Positions 1 to 7,799 of a stretch of 36,519 nucleotides of DNA are shown here, piece after piece. Position 1 is the first letter of the stretch. Each line of letters begins with the position of its first letter. Below the pieces are notes generated by a model. The model had not been told where the DNA came from, ran no database searches, and saw only the letters and a program-made list of their open reading frames with translations. A program made the position numbers and the translations under genes. The stretch is from CAZMRF01 sp964568735 (GTDB taxonomy: Bacteria; Acidobacteriota; Polarisedimenticolia; JACPZX01), in NCBI GenBank assembly GCA_964568735.1, contig CAZMRF010000052.1, forward strand, positions 1-36,519. The letters are read 5' to 3'.

Positions 1-1273
1 CCTCGGCCTGCTTCATCCCCTGGATGATCCGGCCCGGCATGGCGCCCACATAGGTGCGCCGGTGGCCCCGGATCTCCGCCTCGTCCCGGACGCCTCCCAG
101 CGAGATCCTCACGAACTTCCGGCCCAGCGAGCGCGCGATGGAGCGGCCCAGGGAGGTCTTCCCGACGCCGGGGGGCCCCACGAAGCAGAGGATCGGGCCC
201 CTCATCTTCTTTTTCAGCTTGCGGACGCTGAGGTACTCGAGGATCCGGTCCTTGATCTTCTCGAGGCCGAAGTGGTCCTCGTCCAGGATCTTCCGCGCTT
301 TGCGGATCTCGAGGTTGTCCTTCGTCTCCTTCGACCAGGGCACGTCGACCATCCAGTCCAGGTAATTCCTGAGAGTCGCGGTCTCGGCGGCATCCGGGTG
401 CATCCGCTCCAGCTTCGCGATCTGGCGCTCGAACTCCTCGGCGATCTTCTCCGGCATTCCGGCCTTGTGAGCCTTGTCCCGGAGCGCCTGGATCTCCTCG
501 GCGAGGTCGTTGCCTTCCCCGAGCTCCGACTGGATCGCCTTGAGCTGCTGCCGGAGGTAGTACTCGCGCTGCGACCGATCGATCTCGGCGCGAACGTTAG
601 TGTTGATCTCCTCCTCCATCTGGAGCAGGTCCATTTCCTTGTTGAGGAGATCGTTGACGAGGCGGAGCCGCTTGAGCGGTTCCACCGTCTCGAGGATTTC
701 CTGGGCATCTTCGATCTTGAGATCCAGGTTGGATGCCACGAGATCGGCAAGGCGGCCCGGGGCTTCCAGGTTCGAGGCCACCACCATGACCTCGGAGGAG
801 ATGGTCTTTCCGAGCTTCGCGCTCTTGTCGAGGGACCGCTTCACGGCCCTCAGCAGGGCTTCCTGCTCCAGCCCTCCGGAAGCCTCCCTTTCCTCCTCGA
901 GCGTCTGGATCTGCGCTTCGGCGAAGCCCTTGCCGTCCGTGTACTCCTTCACGCGGGCGCGGCAGAGCCCCTGCACGAGCACGCGGACGCGGTTGTCCGG
1001 CAGCTTCAGCATCCGCATGATGACGGCGACCGTGCCCAGCTTGAAGTGATCATCACCCCGCGGATCGTCCATCTCCTGGTCCTTCTGGGCCAGCAGGAGG
1101 ACCATGCGGTTGCCCGCGAGGGCGTGGTCCACCGCGCTGATGGAGCGGGGCCGGCTGATGGACAGCGGCATGATGATGAAGGGATAGACGACGAGGCCAC
1201 GCAACGAGAGCACGGGAAGCGTCTCGGGGACCTTCAGGTTCTCTTCGAGGCGAGGCGCGTCGGCGGAAACCAC
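1..1273 (-). CDS. lon: ATP-dependent protease Lon, N-terminal 424 residues (cut by window start)
   Basis: Cytosolic AAA+ serine protease that unfolds and degrades damaged or regulatory proteins. The visible part has the LON substrate-recognition domain (about residues 18-210, with the motif LPVLSLRGLVVYPFIIMPL near the start), a helical linker, and the start of the AAA+ module. Walker A GPPGVGKT sits at residues 366-373 and is followed by the Lon signature SLGGVRDEAEIRGHRRTYVGAMPGR. The proteolytic Ser-Lys domain lies beyond the window. I chose the GTG at 1273 because GGAGAGGAGG sits just upstream and because it begins one base after the stop of the Hsp20 gene. The pair is therefore probably cotranscribed, coupling a holdase chaperone to a protease. 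Confidence 0.96.
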   Translation of the reverse strand, partial: MVSADAPRLEENLKVPETLPVLSLRGLVVYPFIIMPLSISRPRSISAVDHALAGNRMVLLLAQKDQEMDDPRGDDHFKLGTVAVIMRMLKLPDNRVRVLVQGLCRARVKEYTDGKGFAEAQIQTLEEEREASGGLEQEALLRAVKRSLDKSAKLGKTISSEVMVVASNLEAPGRLADLVASNLDLKIEDAQEILETVEPLKRLRLVNDLLNKEMDLLQMEEEINTNVRAEIDRSQREYYLRQQLKAIQSELGEGNDLAEEIQALRDKAHKAGMPEKIAEEFERQIAKLERMHPDAAETATLRNYLDWMVDVPWSKETKDNLEIRKARKILDEDHFGLEKIKDRILEYLSVRKLKKKMRGPILCFVGPPGVGKTSLGRSIARSLGRKFVRISLGGVRDEAEIRGHRRTYVGAMPGRIIQGMKQAE

Positions 1274-1274
1274 T

Positions 1275-1724
1275 CTATGCCTCCTCTCCGACGGGGATGG
1301 CGAATTCCTCGCCCCGGCGATTGCTCACCTTGGGAAGCACCACCGTTAACACCCCGTTGTCGAGGTGCGCCTTCGCCCCGCGCGTGTTCACCATCGGAGG
1401 CAGGTGAACGACGCGCTGGAAGGCCCCCGAAGAGCGCTCCATGCAGTGGAACTTCACGTTCTCGGCCGTCCGGGTGCGCTCCTTCTCTCCGCTGACCACC
1501 AGGGTGGCGCCCTGGGCGCTCAGCCTCACGGCATCCCTGGGGACTCCGGGCAGCTCGCAACGCACGAAGACCGCTTCGTCGGTCTCGCAGATGTCCACGT
1601 TGGGGAGCCACGGCTGAGTGCCGTCGCTCTCGGTGCTCCTGTTCTGAAGCATCACGTCGAAGAGCTTGTTGACCTCGCTCTGGATCCGGGCGATCTCGAA
1701 GAAGTTGCCGAAATTGCCGTCCAT
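1275..1724 (-). CDS. Hsp20/alpha-crystallin family small heat-shock protein
   Basis: ATP-independent holdase that binds unfolding proteins and hands them to refolding chaperones or proteases. From the ATG at 1724 it has 149 residues, normal for bacterial Hsp20. A short N-terminal helix region precedes an alpha-crystallin domain at about residues 38-132, ending in the family motif NGVLTVVLPK. A C-terminal tail carries an I-P-V motif, the usual oligomer contact. An ATG 63 bases further upstream is in frame, but the one at 1724 follows GGAGGGG at good spacing and fits the family length. The stop lies one base before the lon start, so the two form an operon. The 90-base gap from nrdR may hold its own promoter; I found no clear CIRCE or sigma32 element. 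Confidence 0.93.
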   Translation of the reverse strand: MDGNFGNFFEIARIQSEVNKLFDVMLQNRSTESDGTQPWLPNVDICETDEAVFVRCELPGVPRDAVRLSAQGATLVVSGEKERTRTAENVKFHCMERSSGAFQRVVHLPPMVNTRGAKAHLDNGVLTVVLPKVSNRRGEEFAIPVGEEA

Positions 1725-1814
1725 GACGGGCCCCTCCGTGGTTTCGGGCGCTCGGCGCCTGGCCGAGGCTGCCCAATATTGTTGCATGGCTGCGGGCCGG
1801 CAAGGCCCCGTAAC

Positions 1815-2330
1815 TCAGGTCGAGGGGGGGTTGTCCTCCGGCCCCCGCGCACCCCCGCCGCCGCGGGCCTCGTCCTTCTTGACCTCCATCAAGGCCCTCA
1901 GCTCCTCGAGGAACTCGCTGACATCCTTGAACTGCCGGTAGACGGAGGCGAAGCGCACGTAGGCGACCTCGTCGAGCTGCTGGAGCCTCATCATGACGAA
2001 AGCGCCCACCTTTTCGGTCGTGAGCTCCTTGTCCGGGCTCTCCTGGAGCTGCGTCTCAACCTGGTTGCAGATCTCCTCGAGATCGCGAACGGCGACCGGG
2101 CGCTTCTTGCAGGCGGTCTCCAGGCCGGCCATCAGCTTCTGCCTGTTGAATGCCTCACGCCGCCCGTCCTTCTTGACCAGCCTGAGGTTGGGTTCGTCGA
2201 TACGCTCGTAGGAGGTGAAGCGCCGGTTGCACTGGAGGCACTGGCGCCGGCGCCGGATCGTGACCCCCTCCTTCCCCTCGCGGGAGTCGACCACCTTGTC
2301 TTGGAGATGGGCACAGTAGGGACACCTCAC
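1815..2330 (-). CDS. nrdR: Transcriptional repressor NrdR
   Basis: Zinc-finger and ATP-cone repressor of ribonucleotide reductase genes; it senses ATP/dATP and binds NrdR boxes. The 171-residue protein begins RCPYC and has four zinc ligands (C3, C6, C31, C34) with the typical basic stretch TIRRRRQCLQC between the pairs. An ATP-cone follows at about residues 46-136. The C-terminal 20 residues are a Gly/Arg-rich extension beyond the usual length of about 150. The GTG start overlaps the stop of the upstream membrane-protein gene by four bases (GTGA), implying translational coupling. No ribonucleotide reductase gene is present here, so its targets lie elsewhere. Confidence 0.95.
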   Translation of the reverse strand: MRCPYCAHLQDKVVDSREGKEGVTIRRRRQCLQCNRRFTSYERIDEPNLRLVKKDGRREAFNRQKLMAGLETACKKRPVAVRDLEEICNQVETQLQESPDKELTTEKVGAFVMMRLQQLDEVAYVRFASVYRQFKDVSEFLEELRALMEVKKDEARGGGGARGPEDNPPST

Positions 2331-3436
2331 GGCTCGCCCTCCGCAGGCCGGCCGGCCATGGGGGCCGCCGGCGGGCCGCCTCCCCGGGGCTGGCCACCGG
2401 CGCTGACCTCCCCCGCGACTCCGCGCGCCTCCTTGCGCAGGTCGCCCAGGCTGAGCCCTTCCCGCCAGAGGAACCAGAGGCCCATCAGGATGGTCGGGCT
2501 GATGGCGAAGACATGCATCACGAGAATCGCCGCGGCGGCCTGGCTCGCGTCCACGCCGAAGAAGATCGTCAGCGCCTGCTGGCCGAAGTACTCGTAGGTC
2601 CCGACTCCGCCCTGCGTCGGGATGGCGATCCCGAAAACGAGCGCCGCCATCATGATCAGGGATCCGGGCAGCGGGATGTGGATGTCGAAGGCGAGGAGCG
2701 AGAACCAGATCGAGAAAGCGATCATCGTCCAGATGGCGAAGGAGTAGAGCCAGATGCCCACGAGGGCCCTGCCGCCCTTGAGGATCTCGAAGCCATCCAC
2801 CACGCCTTGGAAGATGGTGTGGACCGCATGCCCCCCGGGCCTGCCCTCGGGATAGAGCCTCCCCAGAAGGCGCGCCGCAGCCGCGCGGTAATGGACGAGG
2901 GCCCAGAGGGCGGGTAAAGAGAGGAGGAAGGCCGCGCCCAGGGCCGCGCCCCAGCCCGTGCGGAGCCCCCTCGCCGCCTCCTGGGCCACGCCGCCCGCGG
3001 AGCCCATGAAGAAGATGAGGTAGATGGCCAGGAGCAGGATCACCGTCAGCCCGTCGATGAGGCGCTCGAGGAGGATCGTGGCCAGGGCGCCGCTCTTGCT
3101 GATCTTCTCCCGCCGCGCAAAGAGGATCGGCCGGAGGACCTCTCCCACGCGCCCCGGCAGGAGCATCGTCACCATGTATCCGATCGAGACCGTGGAGATC
3201 AGGTTGTACCAGCGGACGTTCTTCTTCAGAGGGCGCATCAAGATACGCCATCGGGCGGCCCTCATCACCACGTGAAGGACCTGGACGAGAGCCGCGATGA
3301 TCAGCAGGAGCCAGCCGGTGCCCACCCCCTGGACGGAGCGGGCCAGCTCAGCGGGATCGATGCTGCGAAAGAAGAGCCAGAGAAAGAAAGCTGGAATGGC
3401 GACCGAGAAAACGATCCTGGCGATGCGAGACCACAT
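2327..3436 (-). CDS. YbhN/UPF0104 family integral membrane protein (lysylphosphatidylglycerol synthase TM-region-like)
   Basis: Polytopic inner-membrane protein of 369 residues with about eight hydrophobic segments. Family signs are the N-terminal FFRSIDPAELARS segment, the R-A-A-R-W-R-I-L-M-R-P motif after the second helix, the loop GYMVTMLLPGRVGEVLRP, and LLERLIDG. Relatives (PF03706) include the flippase part of MprF and uncharacterised proteins thought to move lipids or glycolipids. No aminoacyl-transferase domain is attached, so lysyl-PG synthesis is not expected. It ends in a Pro/Ala-rich cytoplasmic tail. It overlaps nrdR by four bases. The substrate is unknown. Confidence 0.85.
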   Translation of the reverse strand: MWSRIARIVFSVAIPAFFLWLFFRSIDPAELARSVQGVGTGWLLLIIAALVQVLHVVMRAARWRILMRPLKKNVRWYNLISTVSIGYMVTMLLPGRVGEVLRPILFARREKISKSGALATILLERLIDGLTVILLLAIYLIFFMGSAGGVAQEAARGLRTGWGAALGAAFLLSLPALWALVHYRAAAARLLGRLYPEGRPGGHAVHTIFQGVVDGFEILKGGRALVGIWLYSFAIWTMIAFSIWFSLLAFDIHIPLPGSLIMMAALVFGIAIPTQGGVGTYEYFGQQALTIFFGVDASQAAAAILVMHVFAISPTILMGLWFLWREGLSLGDLRKEARGVAGEVSAGGQPRGGGPPAAPMAGRPAEGEP

Positions 3437-3535
3437 CCCGACCCCGTCTTGCGGACCGGCCTGGAAGGAATGGAGGTACGTCTGCGACGGCCCGGGCGCG
3501 CGAGCGGGGACTCTACTACAGGGTTTTCGGGCCGG

Positions 3536-4198
3536 TCAACGAAGGCCGGCCTCGCGCACGATGGCGACGCCGGAGCTGGTCCCGATGCAGGCCGCGCCGG
3601 CCTCGAGGAGCGCCATGGCCTGATCGAGAGTGCGGACCCCGCCCGAGGCCTTCACGGCGACGGCCTTGTGCAGGGTCTTTCTCAGCCGTGCCACGGCCTC
3701 GGGTGTCGCCCCGGGCACGCCGACTCCCGTGGAGGTCTTCACGAAGGCTGGGCGGCGCTGGTTCATGATCTTCAGCACCGGATCGAGCTGCCCGCGATCG
3801 AACATGCCGGTCTCCACGATGAACTTGTGACGGCAATCCGGCACGCGCGCCATGATGGTGCGCACCTCCTCCTCGACGGCCGCTCGATCCCCGGACGCGA
3901 TCGCCGAGAGGTTCAGCACCACGTCGACCTCGGCGGCGCCGTGCTTGACCGCCTCGAGGGCCTCGAAGACCTTGCCGAGAAGCGTCGATCCGCCGTGCGG
4001 GAAGGCGACCACCGCCGCCAGGATCACGCGCGTTCCCTCGAGGAGGGCGGCGGCCGTCCTGAGATTCACCGGGAACAGGCAGACCGCCCTGAAGCCGACG
4101 TCCACCGCCTCGCGGCAGTGGTGCTCGACCTCCTCCCGGCTCGCGCCGGCCCGCAGCAGCGTGTGGTCGATGCGCCCGGCCATCTCCTCGCCTGTCAT
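3536..4198 (-). CDS. deoC: Deoxyribose-phosphate aldolase
   Basis: Cytosolic class I aldolase that splits 2-deoxyribose-5-phosphate into glyceraldehyde-3-phosphate and acetaldehyde, in deoxynucleoside catabolism. The 220-residue TIM barrel carries IDHTLL at residues 10-15, the catalytic Asp in VDVVLN (D92), the Schiff-base lysine in FVKTSTG (K154), and the second lysine in VKASGG (K183). The phosphate-binding end IGTSSG is also present. It lies 18 bases downstream of the NFACT gene and is probably cotranscribed with it. The ribosome site is weak; a second ATG six codons in is possible. No deoA, deoB or deoD neighbours are present. Confidence 0.95.
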   Translation of the reverse strand: MTGEEMAGRIDHTLLRAGASREEVEHHCREAVDVGFRAVCLFPVNLRTAAALLEGTRVILAAVVAFPHGGSTLLGKVFEALEAVKHGAAEVDVVLNLSAIASGDRAAVEEEVRTIMARVPDCRHKFIVETGMFDRGQLDPVLKIMNQRRPAFVKTSTGVGVPGATPEAVARLRKTLHKAVAVKASGGVRTLDQAMALLEAGAACIGTSSGVAIVREAGLR

Positions 4199-4216
4199 CT
4201 CAGGGGCCGCCTCGTC

Positions 4217-5881
4217 TCATGAGTCCTCATCTCCGCCGGGCCGCGTCACGGGGGGAGGCGCGGGCCTGACCCTCAGGGTCCTGTGCGCGCGCAGCATCAC
4301 CATTCCCGGCGACATCCCCCGGCCCTTGCGCACCTCCTTCCTCCGCGTGACGTGTACCTCGACATCGCTGTCCCGGTCTCCCCTGCTGAACCAGGCCGCG
4401 ATGGCCGCCGCCTCCAGCAGCGCCTTCTCCGGCAGCTCCTTCCGCCTTCCCGGATTGCGGACGATCACGTGAGCCCCCGTGCGCCCTGCCGCGTGAAGCC
4501 AGAAGTCGTGCGGTGCCGCCACCTTGAAGGTCAGTGCGTCGTTGTCCGATGCGGATGTTCCCACGAGGACCGTGTGACCGTCGCTGGTGCGGTATTCCTT
4601 CACCTTCATGAGCGACGGCTTGCGGCCCGGCTCGCGCCTCCCGGGGCGCCGGACTCTCCGGACCACGCCCGAGCGGTTCAGCTCGGATTCGATCCCCTCC
4701 AGCTCTTCCGTGCTCCCCGCTGATTCCACGGCCTCGAGGAAGCGCCTGGCTCCCCCGGCACGGAGCGCCACCTCCCGGCGCCGCGCCGCGATGGCGGTGA
4801 CCGCCCGCTCGAGCTTCCTCGCCCGTCGGAACATCACCTCCGCGTTGCCCCTGAGATCGAGCGCGGGGTCGATGGGGATCCGGACCTTCGGCATGTCGGG
4901 GTGGAAATAGTCGATCAGCTCCACCTCGCTTCCCTCCTTCGCGGCGGTGGAGAGGGAGCCCATGATCAGCTCCCCGGTTCTCCGGATTCCCCCGGCACCC
5001 GACGCGGTGCGCGCCTCCTTCTCGAGCGTCAGCTCCAGCTTCTCCATCCTCGCGATCTCCGCGGAGAGCACCGACGCGAGAGCCGTGCGCAAGTCACGGA
5101 AGAGCAGGTGGCGGCGCAACAGCATCAAGTGGGCTGCGGCTGCCTCGCCGGCACTGGAGCAGGGTGTCGCCGAGAGCCCCTCTGCAGCCACGAGCGGGAA
5201 GGGAGAAGCAAAGCACCGCGAGGGGGGGAGATCCTGCGCTTCTGTGAGGCTTTCGGGCGGGAGAGGGGTGTACAGGGTCGGGTCCCAGCTCTGCGTGCGG
5301 ATCCTCTCCAGCAGCGCGGAGCGCACTTCGCTCTCCAGCTCTCCTCTTCCGACCCTCGCGAGCATCTCGCGTCCCAGCAGGCGGCTGCCGAGAGGCTCCC
5401 CCGCCGCGGGCTCTCGGGGAGGAGGTGCTTCGTAGGGGCGTCCGGCCTCGGGCCTCCTGAAGGCCCCCTTGTGAGAGGTGAGGAAACGCAGGATCCGACG
5501 CTCGGCGTCGAGCAGGAGCAGGTTCGAGGCCTTCCCCATCAGCTCGACGACGAGCACCCTGACGGGCGCATCCTCTCCTCCGAACTCGATCTCGACGACC
5601 CGCTCCGCCTCCTGCTTTCGCACGGAACGCACGGCGCGGCCGGCCATCTCATCGTTGAGGGCCGCAGCCAGCTCGGTGGACTCACGCGGGGTGGGGACGG
5701 ACTTCAGGAAACAGAGGGTGCTCGTCTCCGGCTGCAGCGAGATTCCGATGCGGACGAAGGGAGGGACGGAAAAGCGCAGGGCGAAAAAGCGCGAATCGAT
5801 CTGAACGATGTCGCCGAGGGTCGTGCCCTCGACGCGCTGCCGCAGCTCCGAGACGACGGCCTGGAGGAGGGCGTTGTCCAT
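4217..5881 (-). CDS. NFACT / RqcH-like ribosome-associated quality-control protein (Rqc2 homolog, FbpA N-terminal)
   Basis: The 554-residue protein has the NFACT layout: an N-terminal domain (1-~190, with LRFSVPPFVRIG and ELMGKASNLLLLD), helical middle parts including a coiled-coil (about 285-410), and a C-terminal NFACT-R domain (about 435-545: TSDGHTVLVGTSASDNDALTF, then DFWLHAAGRTGAHVIVRNP). Studied members (RqcH, Rqc2/NEMF) bind split large ribosomal subunits carrying peptidyl-tRNA and recruit Ala-tRNA to add a C-terminal degradation tail. The Asp-Arg pair important for tailing in that family appears here as Glu-Arg (E93 R94), so tailing activity should not be assumed. Older annotations call such proteins fibronectin-binding. 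Followed closely by deoC. Confidence 0.9.
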   Translation of the reverse strand: MDNALLQAVVSELRQRVEGTTLGDIVQIDSRFFALRFSVPPFVRIGISLQPETSTLCFLKSVPTPRESTELAAALNDEMAGRAVRSVRKQEAERVVEIEFGGEDAPVRVLVVELMGKASNLLLLDAERRILRFLTSHKGAFRRPEAGRPYEAPPPREPAAGEPLGSRLLGREMLARVGRGELESEVRSALLERIRTQSWDPTLYTPLPPESLTEAQDLPPSRCFASPFPLVAAEGLSATPCSSAGEAAAAHLMLLRRHLLFRDLRTALASVLSAEIARMEKLELTLEKEARTASGAGGIRRTGELIMGSLSTAAKEGSEVELIDYFHPDMPKVRIPIDPALDLRGNAEVMFRRARKLERAVTAIAARRREVALRAGGARRFLEAVESAGSTEELEGIESELNRSGVVRRVRRPGRREPGRKPSLMKVKEYRTSDGHTVLVGTSASDNDALTFKVAAPHDFWLHAAGRTGAHVIVRNPGRRKELPEKALLEAAAIAAWFSRGDRDSDVEVHVTRRKEVRKGRGMSPGMVMLRAHRTLRVRPAPPPVTRPGGDEDS

Positions 5882-5922
5882 GGGTCTCTCAGAGGGGAAT
5901 CCGGTGAAAGTCCCCGCGCACT

Positions 5923-5936
5923 AAGGCTTTTGCCTT
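5923..5936. repeat. Small inverted repeat overlapping the -35 of the RNA promoter
   Basis: AAGGC-TTTT-GCCTT is a perfect 5-bp inverted repeat that includes the first bases of the -35 hexamer at 5935-5940. It lies between the divergent NFACT start and the predicted small RNA. Its position suits an operator, but the arms are short and chance is possible. Confidence 0.35.
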
Positions 5937-5963
5937 GACCCCTCCGGTGGCTCGGCGTATATA
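5935..5963 (+). promoter_or_regulatory. Sigma70-type promoter for the predicted small RNA
   Basis: TTGACC at 5935-5940, 17 bases, then TATATA at 5958-5963; this is the best consensus match I found in the window. Predicted start of transcription is about 5970, exactly at the 5' arm of a long paired structure. No coding region begins downstream on this strand before the terminator at 6062. Confidence 0.7.
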
Positions 5964-5969
5964 CGTTGC

Positions 5970-6094
5970 CGACAGACCCGGAGGGTTCTTGGCTCCCCCC
6001 AACAAGGGGAGGGGGCGCCAAGAGGGAAGGGCCTTCCGACGTCTGTCGGCATTCATCCAGGGAGCCCGGGGCATCTCCCCGGGCTCTTTCATTT
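5970..6094 (+). ncRNA. Predicted structured small RNA, about 125 nt, family not recognised
   Basis: Between its own promoter and an intrinsic terminator the sequence folds into one long rod. GCCGACAGAC (5968-5977) pairs perfectly with GTCTGTCGGC (6041-6050). CGGAGGG (5979-5985) pairs with CCTTCCG (6032-6038, one G-U). TTCTTGGC (5986-5993) pairs with GCCAAGAG (6017-6024), and the C-run at 5995-5999 pairs with G-run 6011-6015 around a small apical loop. A purine-rich bulge (about 6025-6031) lies on the 3' side. Size and rod shape recall 6S-like or other regulatory RNAs, but I do not see the SRP RNA or tmRNA signature motifs and cannot name a family. No convincing ORF with a ribosome site lies inside. 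It sits between the divergent NFACT gene and the 3' end of carD. Confidence 0.62.
6062..6094 (+). terminator. Intrinsic terminator of the predicted small RNA
   Basis: Perfect 10-bp GC-rich stem GAGCCCGGGG / CCCCGGGCTC around a CATCT loop (6062-6086), followed by TTTCATTT on the plus strand. The T-tract orients termination rightward. The minus side has no T-tract, so it is not a carD terminator. Confidence 0.75.
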
Positions 6095-6297
6095 CAGGGC
6101 TGCCTGCCAGCCATCCCTTGACGTCCACCGCGCCTCGCCTTCCCGCGCCCATGCGCGAAGCTACACCCTCGGTCGGCGAAGATGCGGACTTCCGCGCCAC
6201 GGCTGCGGGCAGGATCCGGCAGCCGCTGAGGCTCGTCATCTCGATCGCAGGGGAGGGCGATGAGTCCCCGTCGGGGAGCAAACTCACCACCTCGGGG

Positions 6298-6804
6298 CTA
6301 ATGGTCGCGCGCGTTGCGGAGCGAGTGGGCGACAGCCTTGTCCACCTTCTGCTCGACCTCGGTCTCCTTGAGGCTCGAAACCGAAGCGATCTCGCTGACG
6401 ATCAGGTATTTCGACTTGTCGAGCATCTTCCTCTCCCTGTAGGAGAGGTTCTTGCTCTTGCTGAGCAAGGTGAGGCTCTTCAGAACGGCGGCGACCTCGT
6501 AGATGTCGCCGGAGCGCATCTTCTCGGAATGCTCCTGGAACCTGCCCTTCCAGTCCTGTGTGACGGAGACCTTGCTGCTCCGCAGGGCACGGTAGACCTT
6601 GTCCACGTCCTTGCGAGTCAGAACCTTGCGCAGCCCAACCTGCTTCGTGTTACCCGTAGGTACGAGGACGGTGCTCCCGTTGGACGCGATCCGCAGCCGG
6701 AAGAAGGACTGATCCACGCCTCCCGCCTGCGTCTGGAGAACCTCTTCGATGACACCTACGCCATGATTCGGGTAGACGACCTTGTCTCCCACCTTGAATT
6801 CCAC
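6298..6804 (-). CDS. CarD family transcriptional regulator
   Basis: CarD-type proteins bind the RNA polymerase beta lobe through an N-terminal Tudor-like domain and stabilise the open complex at promoters. The 168-residue protein starts EFKVGDKVVYPNHGVGVIEEV, typical of the RNAP-interacting domain. A helical DNA-binding domain follows (about residues 65-160), including the conserved W-K-x-R-F-Q-E-H-x-E-K and LSYRERKMLD segments. I chose the GTG at 6804 because CAGGAGG stands six bases upstream and the length then matches the family; a longer ORF begins at 6855. It has its own upstream promoter and is divergent from the oxidase gene at 6997. Confidence 0.93.
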   Translation of the reverse strand: MEFKVGDKVVYPNHGVGVIEEVLQTQAGGVDQSFFRLRIASNGSTVLVPTGNTKQVGLRKVLTRKDVDKVYRALRSSKVSVTQDWKGRFQEHSEKMRSGDIYEVAAVLKSLTLLSKSKNLSYRERKMLDKSKYLIVSEIASVSSLKETEVEQKVDKAVAHSLRNARDH

Positions 6805-6882
6805 GGAGAGCCTCCTGAACCTGCCACTTTCAGGGGAGAGGAACGGCACCGACAATCCGATACCGTTGAAAACTAAGGGCTT

Positions 6883-6911
6883 ACTCTATCCTATCGGAAC
6901 GCCGAAGTCAA
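6883..6911 (-). promoter_or_regulatory. Probable sigma70-type promoter of the carD-like gene
   Basis: On the minus strand TTGACT (6911-6906), a 17-base spacer, then TAGAGT (6888-6883). Predicted transcript start is near 6876, giving a leader of about 72 bases before the GTG at 6804. Confidence 0.55.
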
Positions 6912-6996
6912 TGACGGCGGCCCTGGAGCCAACACGCTCCCGCTGCCAAAGCCGGTCTTGCGGCGGGTCCCCGAGGGACGTAAGTTGCGGTCTTGC

Positions 6997-7731
6997 ATGA
7001 GCTTCCGAGAAGACCTCCTCAGAGTGATGGACTCCAAGAACCACTGGGCCTGGGCACATCTCTCGGGCCCCGAGGCGACCCGCTCCCAGCTTCGTGTCCA
7101 TTACGAGCAGGAGTACCTCACCTACGTTCGTGATTTCCCGCGATTGCTGGGCCGTATCCACGGGGGTTGCCCCATCCCCGAGGTACGCCGCCTGCTCGCC
7201 CAGAACATCTATGAAGAGGAGACCGGGGGGCTGAGCCGGACCGGCCCGCACCCGGAGCTTTTCCTCCGTATGATGGAGGGGCTGCGCTTCAATCCGGCCC
7301 GCTTCGACCGGGCTCTGCTGCTCGCCTCCTCCAGGGCCTACCGGCGCTGGCTCGACGAAGCCACGACGAGTCCTCCGTGGATCGTGGGCGCTGCCGTCAT
7401 GACGCTCTTCGTGGAGGGAAGCGTCAACGAACGCCGTGAGCTGACCGAGGGGAACGGGCACGCTCAGTCGAGAGGGTTCGATCCGGGCTCGGACATGCTC
7501 GTGCGCTACCACGGCGTCCCCCCGGAGGCCCTTGCGTTGAAACGGGCCCACGCCCTCGTCGAGGGCGACCACAGGAAGGCCGCCTGGAACATCGTCGAGA
7601 GCCATGCCCGCACCCGGTCGGCGAGGGAGGCGGTCACGAGGGCTATGCGGCGATCCCTCCGCTTGTGGCTCGCCTATCGTGACGGAGTCGCACGGGCCGC
7701 GCGTCTTGTGCCCGCTCAGCCTATCCGGTAG
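6997..7731 (+). CDS. Haem-oxygenase-fold metal oxidase (TenA/PqqC/CADD-like, iron-containing redox enzyme family)
   Basis: 244-residue all-helical protein. Family features are YEQEY, the N-x2-EEE-x9-H-P-E-L-F segment (E73-75, H85), a glutamate in LFVEGS (E140), and a late H185-x3-E189-x2-H192 motif. This matches the ligand pattern of haem-oxygenase-like di-metal oxidases such as CADD, UndA and relatives of PqqC. Such enzymes carry out unusual O2-dependent oxidations or fragmentations; the substrate cannot be told from sequence. The usual Asp of the late motif is Glu here. No pqq, thiamine or folate genes are adjacent. ATG 6997 is chosen to fit the family start; the ribosome site is poor and an in-frame upstream start at 6958 is possible. 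Confidence 0.75.
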   Translation: MSFREDLLRVMDSKNHWAWAHLSGPEATRSQLRVHYEQEYLTYVRDFPRLLGRIHGGCPIPEVRRLLAQNIYEEETGGLSRTGPHPELFLRMMEGLRFNPARFDRALLLASSRAYRRWLDEATTSPPWIVGAAVMTLFVEGSVNERRELTEGNGHAQSRGFDPGSDMLVRYHGVPPEALALKRAHALVEGDHRKAAWNIVESHARTRSAREAVTRAMRRSLRLWLAYRDGVARAARLVPAQPIR

Positions 7732-7799
7732 GCTTCTCCCACCTTCCTTGTGCCACCGGGTGCCCGGCGTCCGCACACCCAGAACGACGGGAGACCTCG

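Noticed and set aside
1815..3251. 478-residue frame containing NrdR at its C-terminus
   Set aside because: Upstream part is a shadow of the YbhN-type membrane protein; NrdR has a canonical RCPYC start overlapping that gene's stop.
6255..6280. TCCCC-GAC-GGGGA hairpin after the carD-like gene as an intrinsic terminator
   Set aside because: Only five base pairs and no T-run on the minus strand.
5889..6290. 133-residue minus-strand ORF between the carD-like and NFACT genes
   Set aside because: It runs through the promoter, rod and terminator of the predicted small RNA, has no good ribosome site, and its product looks like unstructured read-through of GC-rich DNA.
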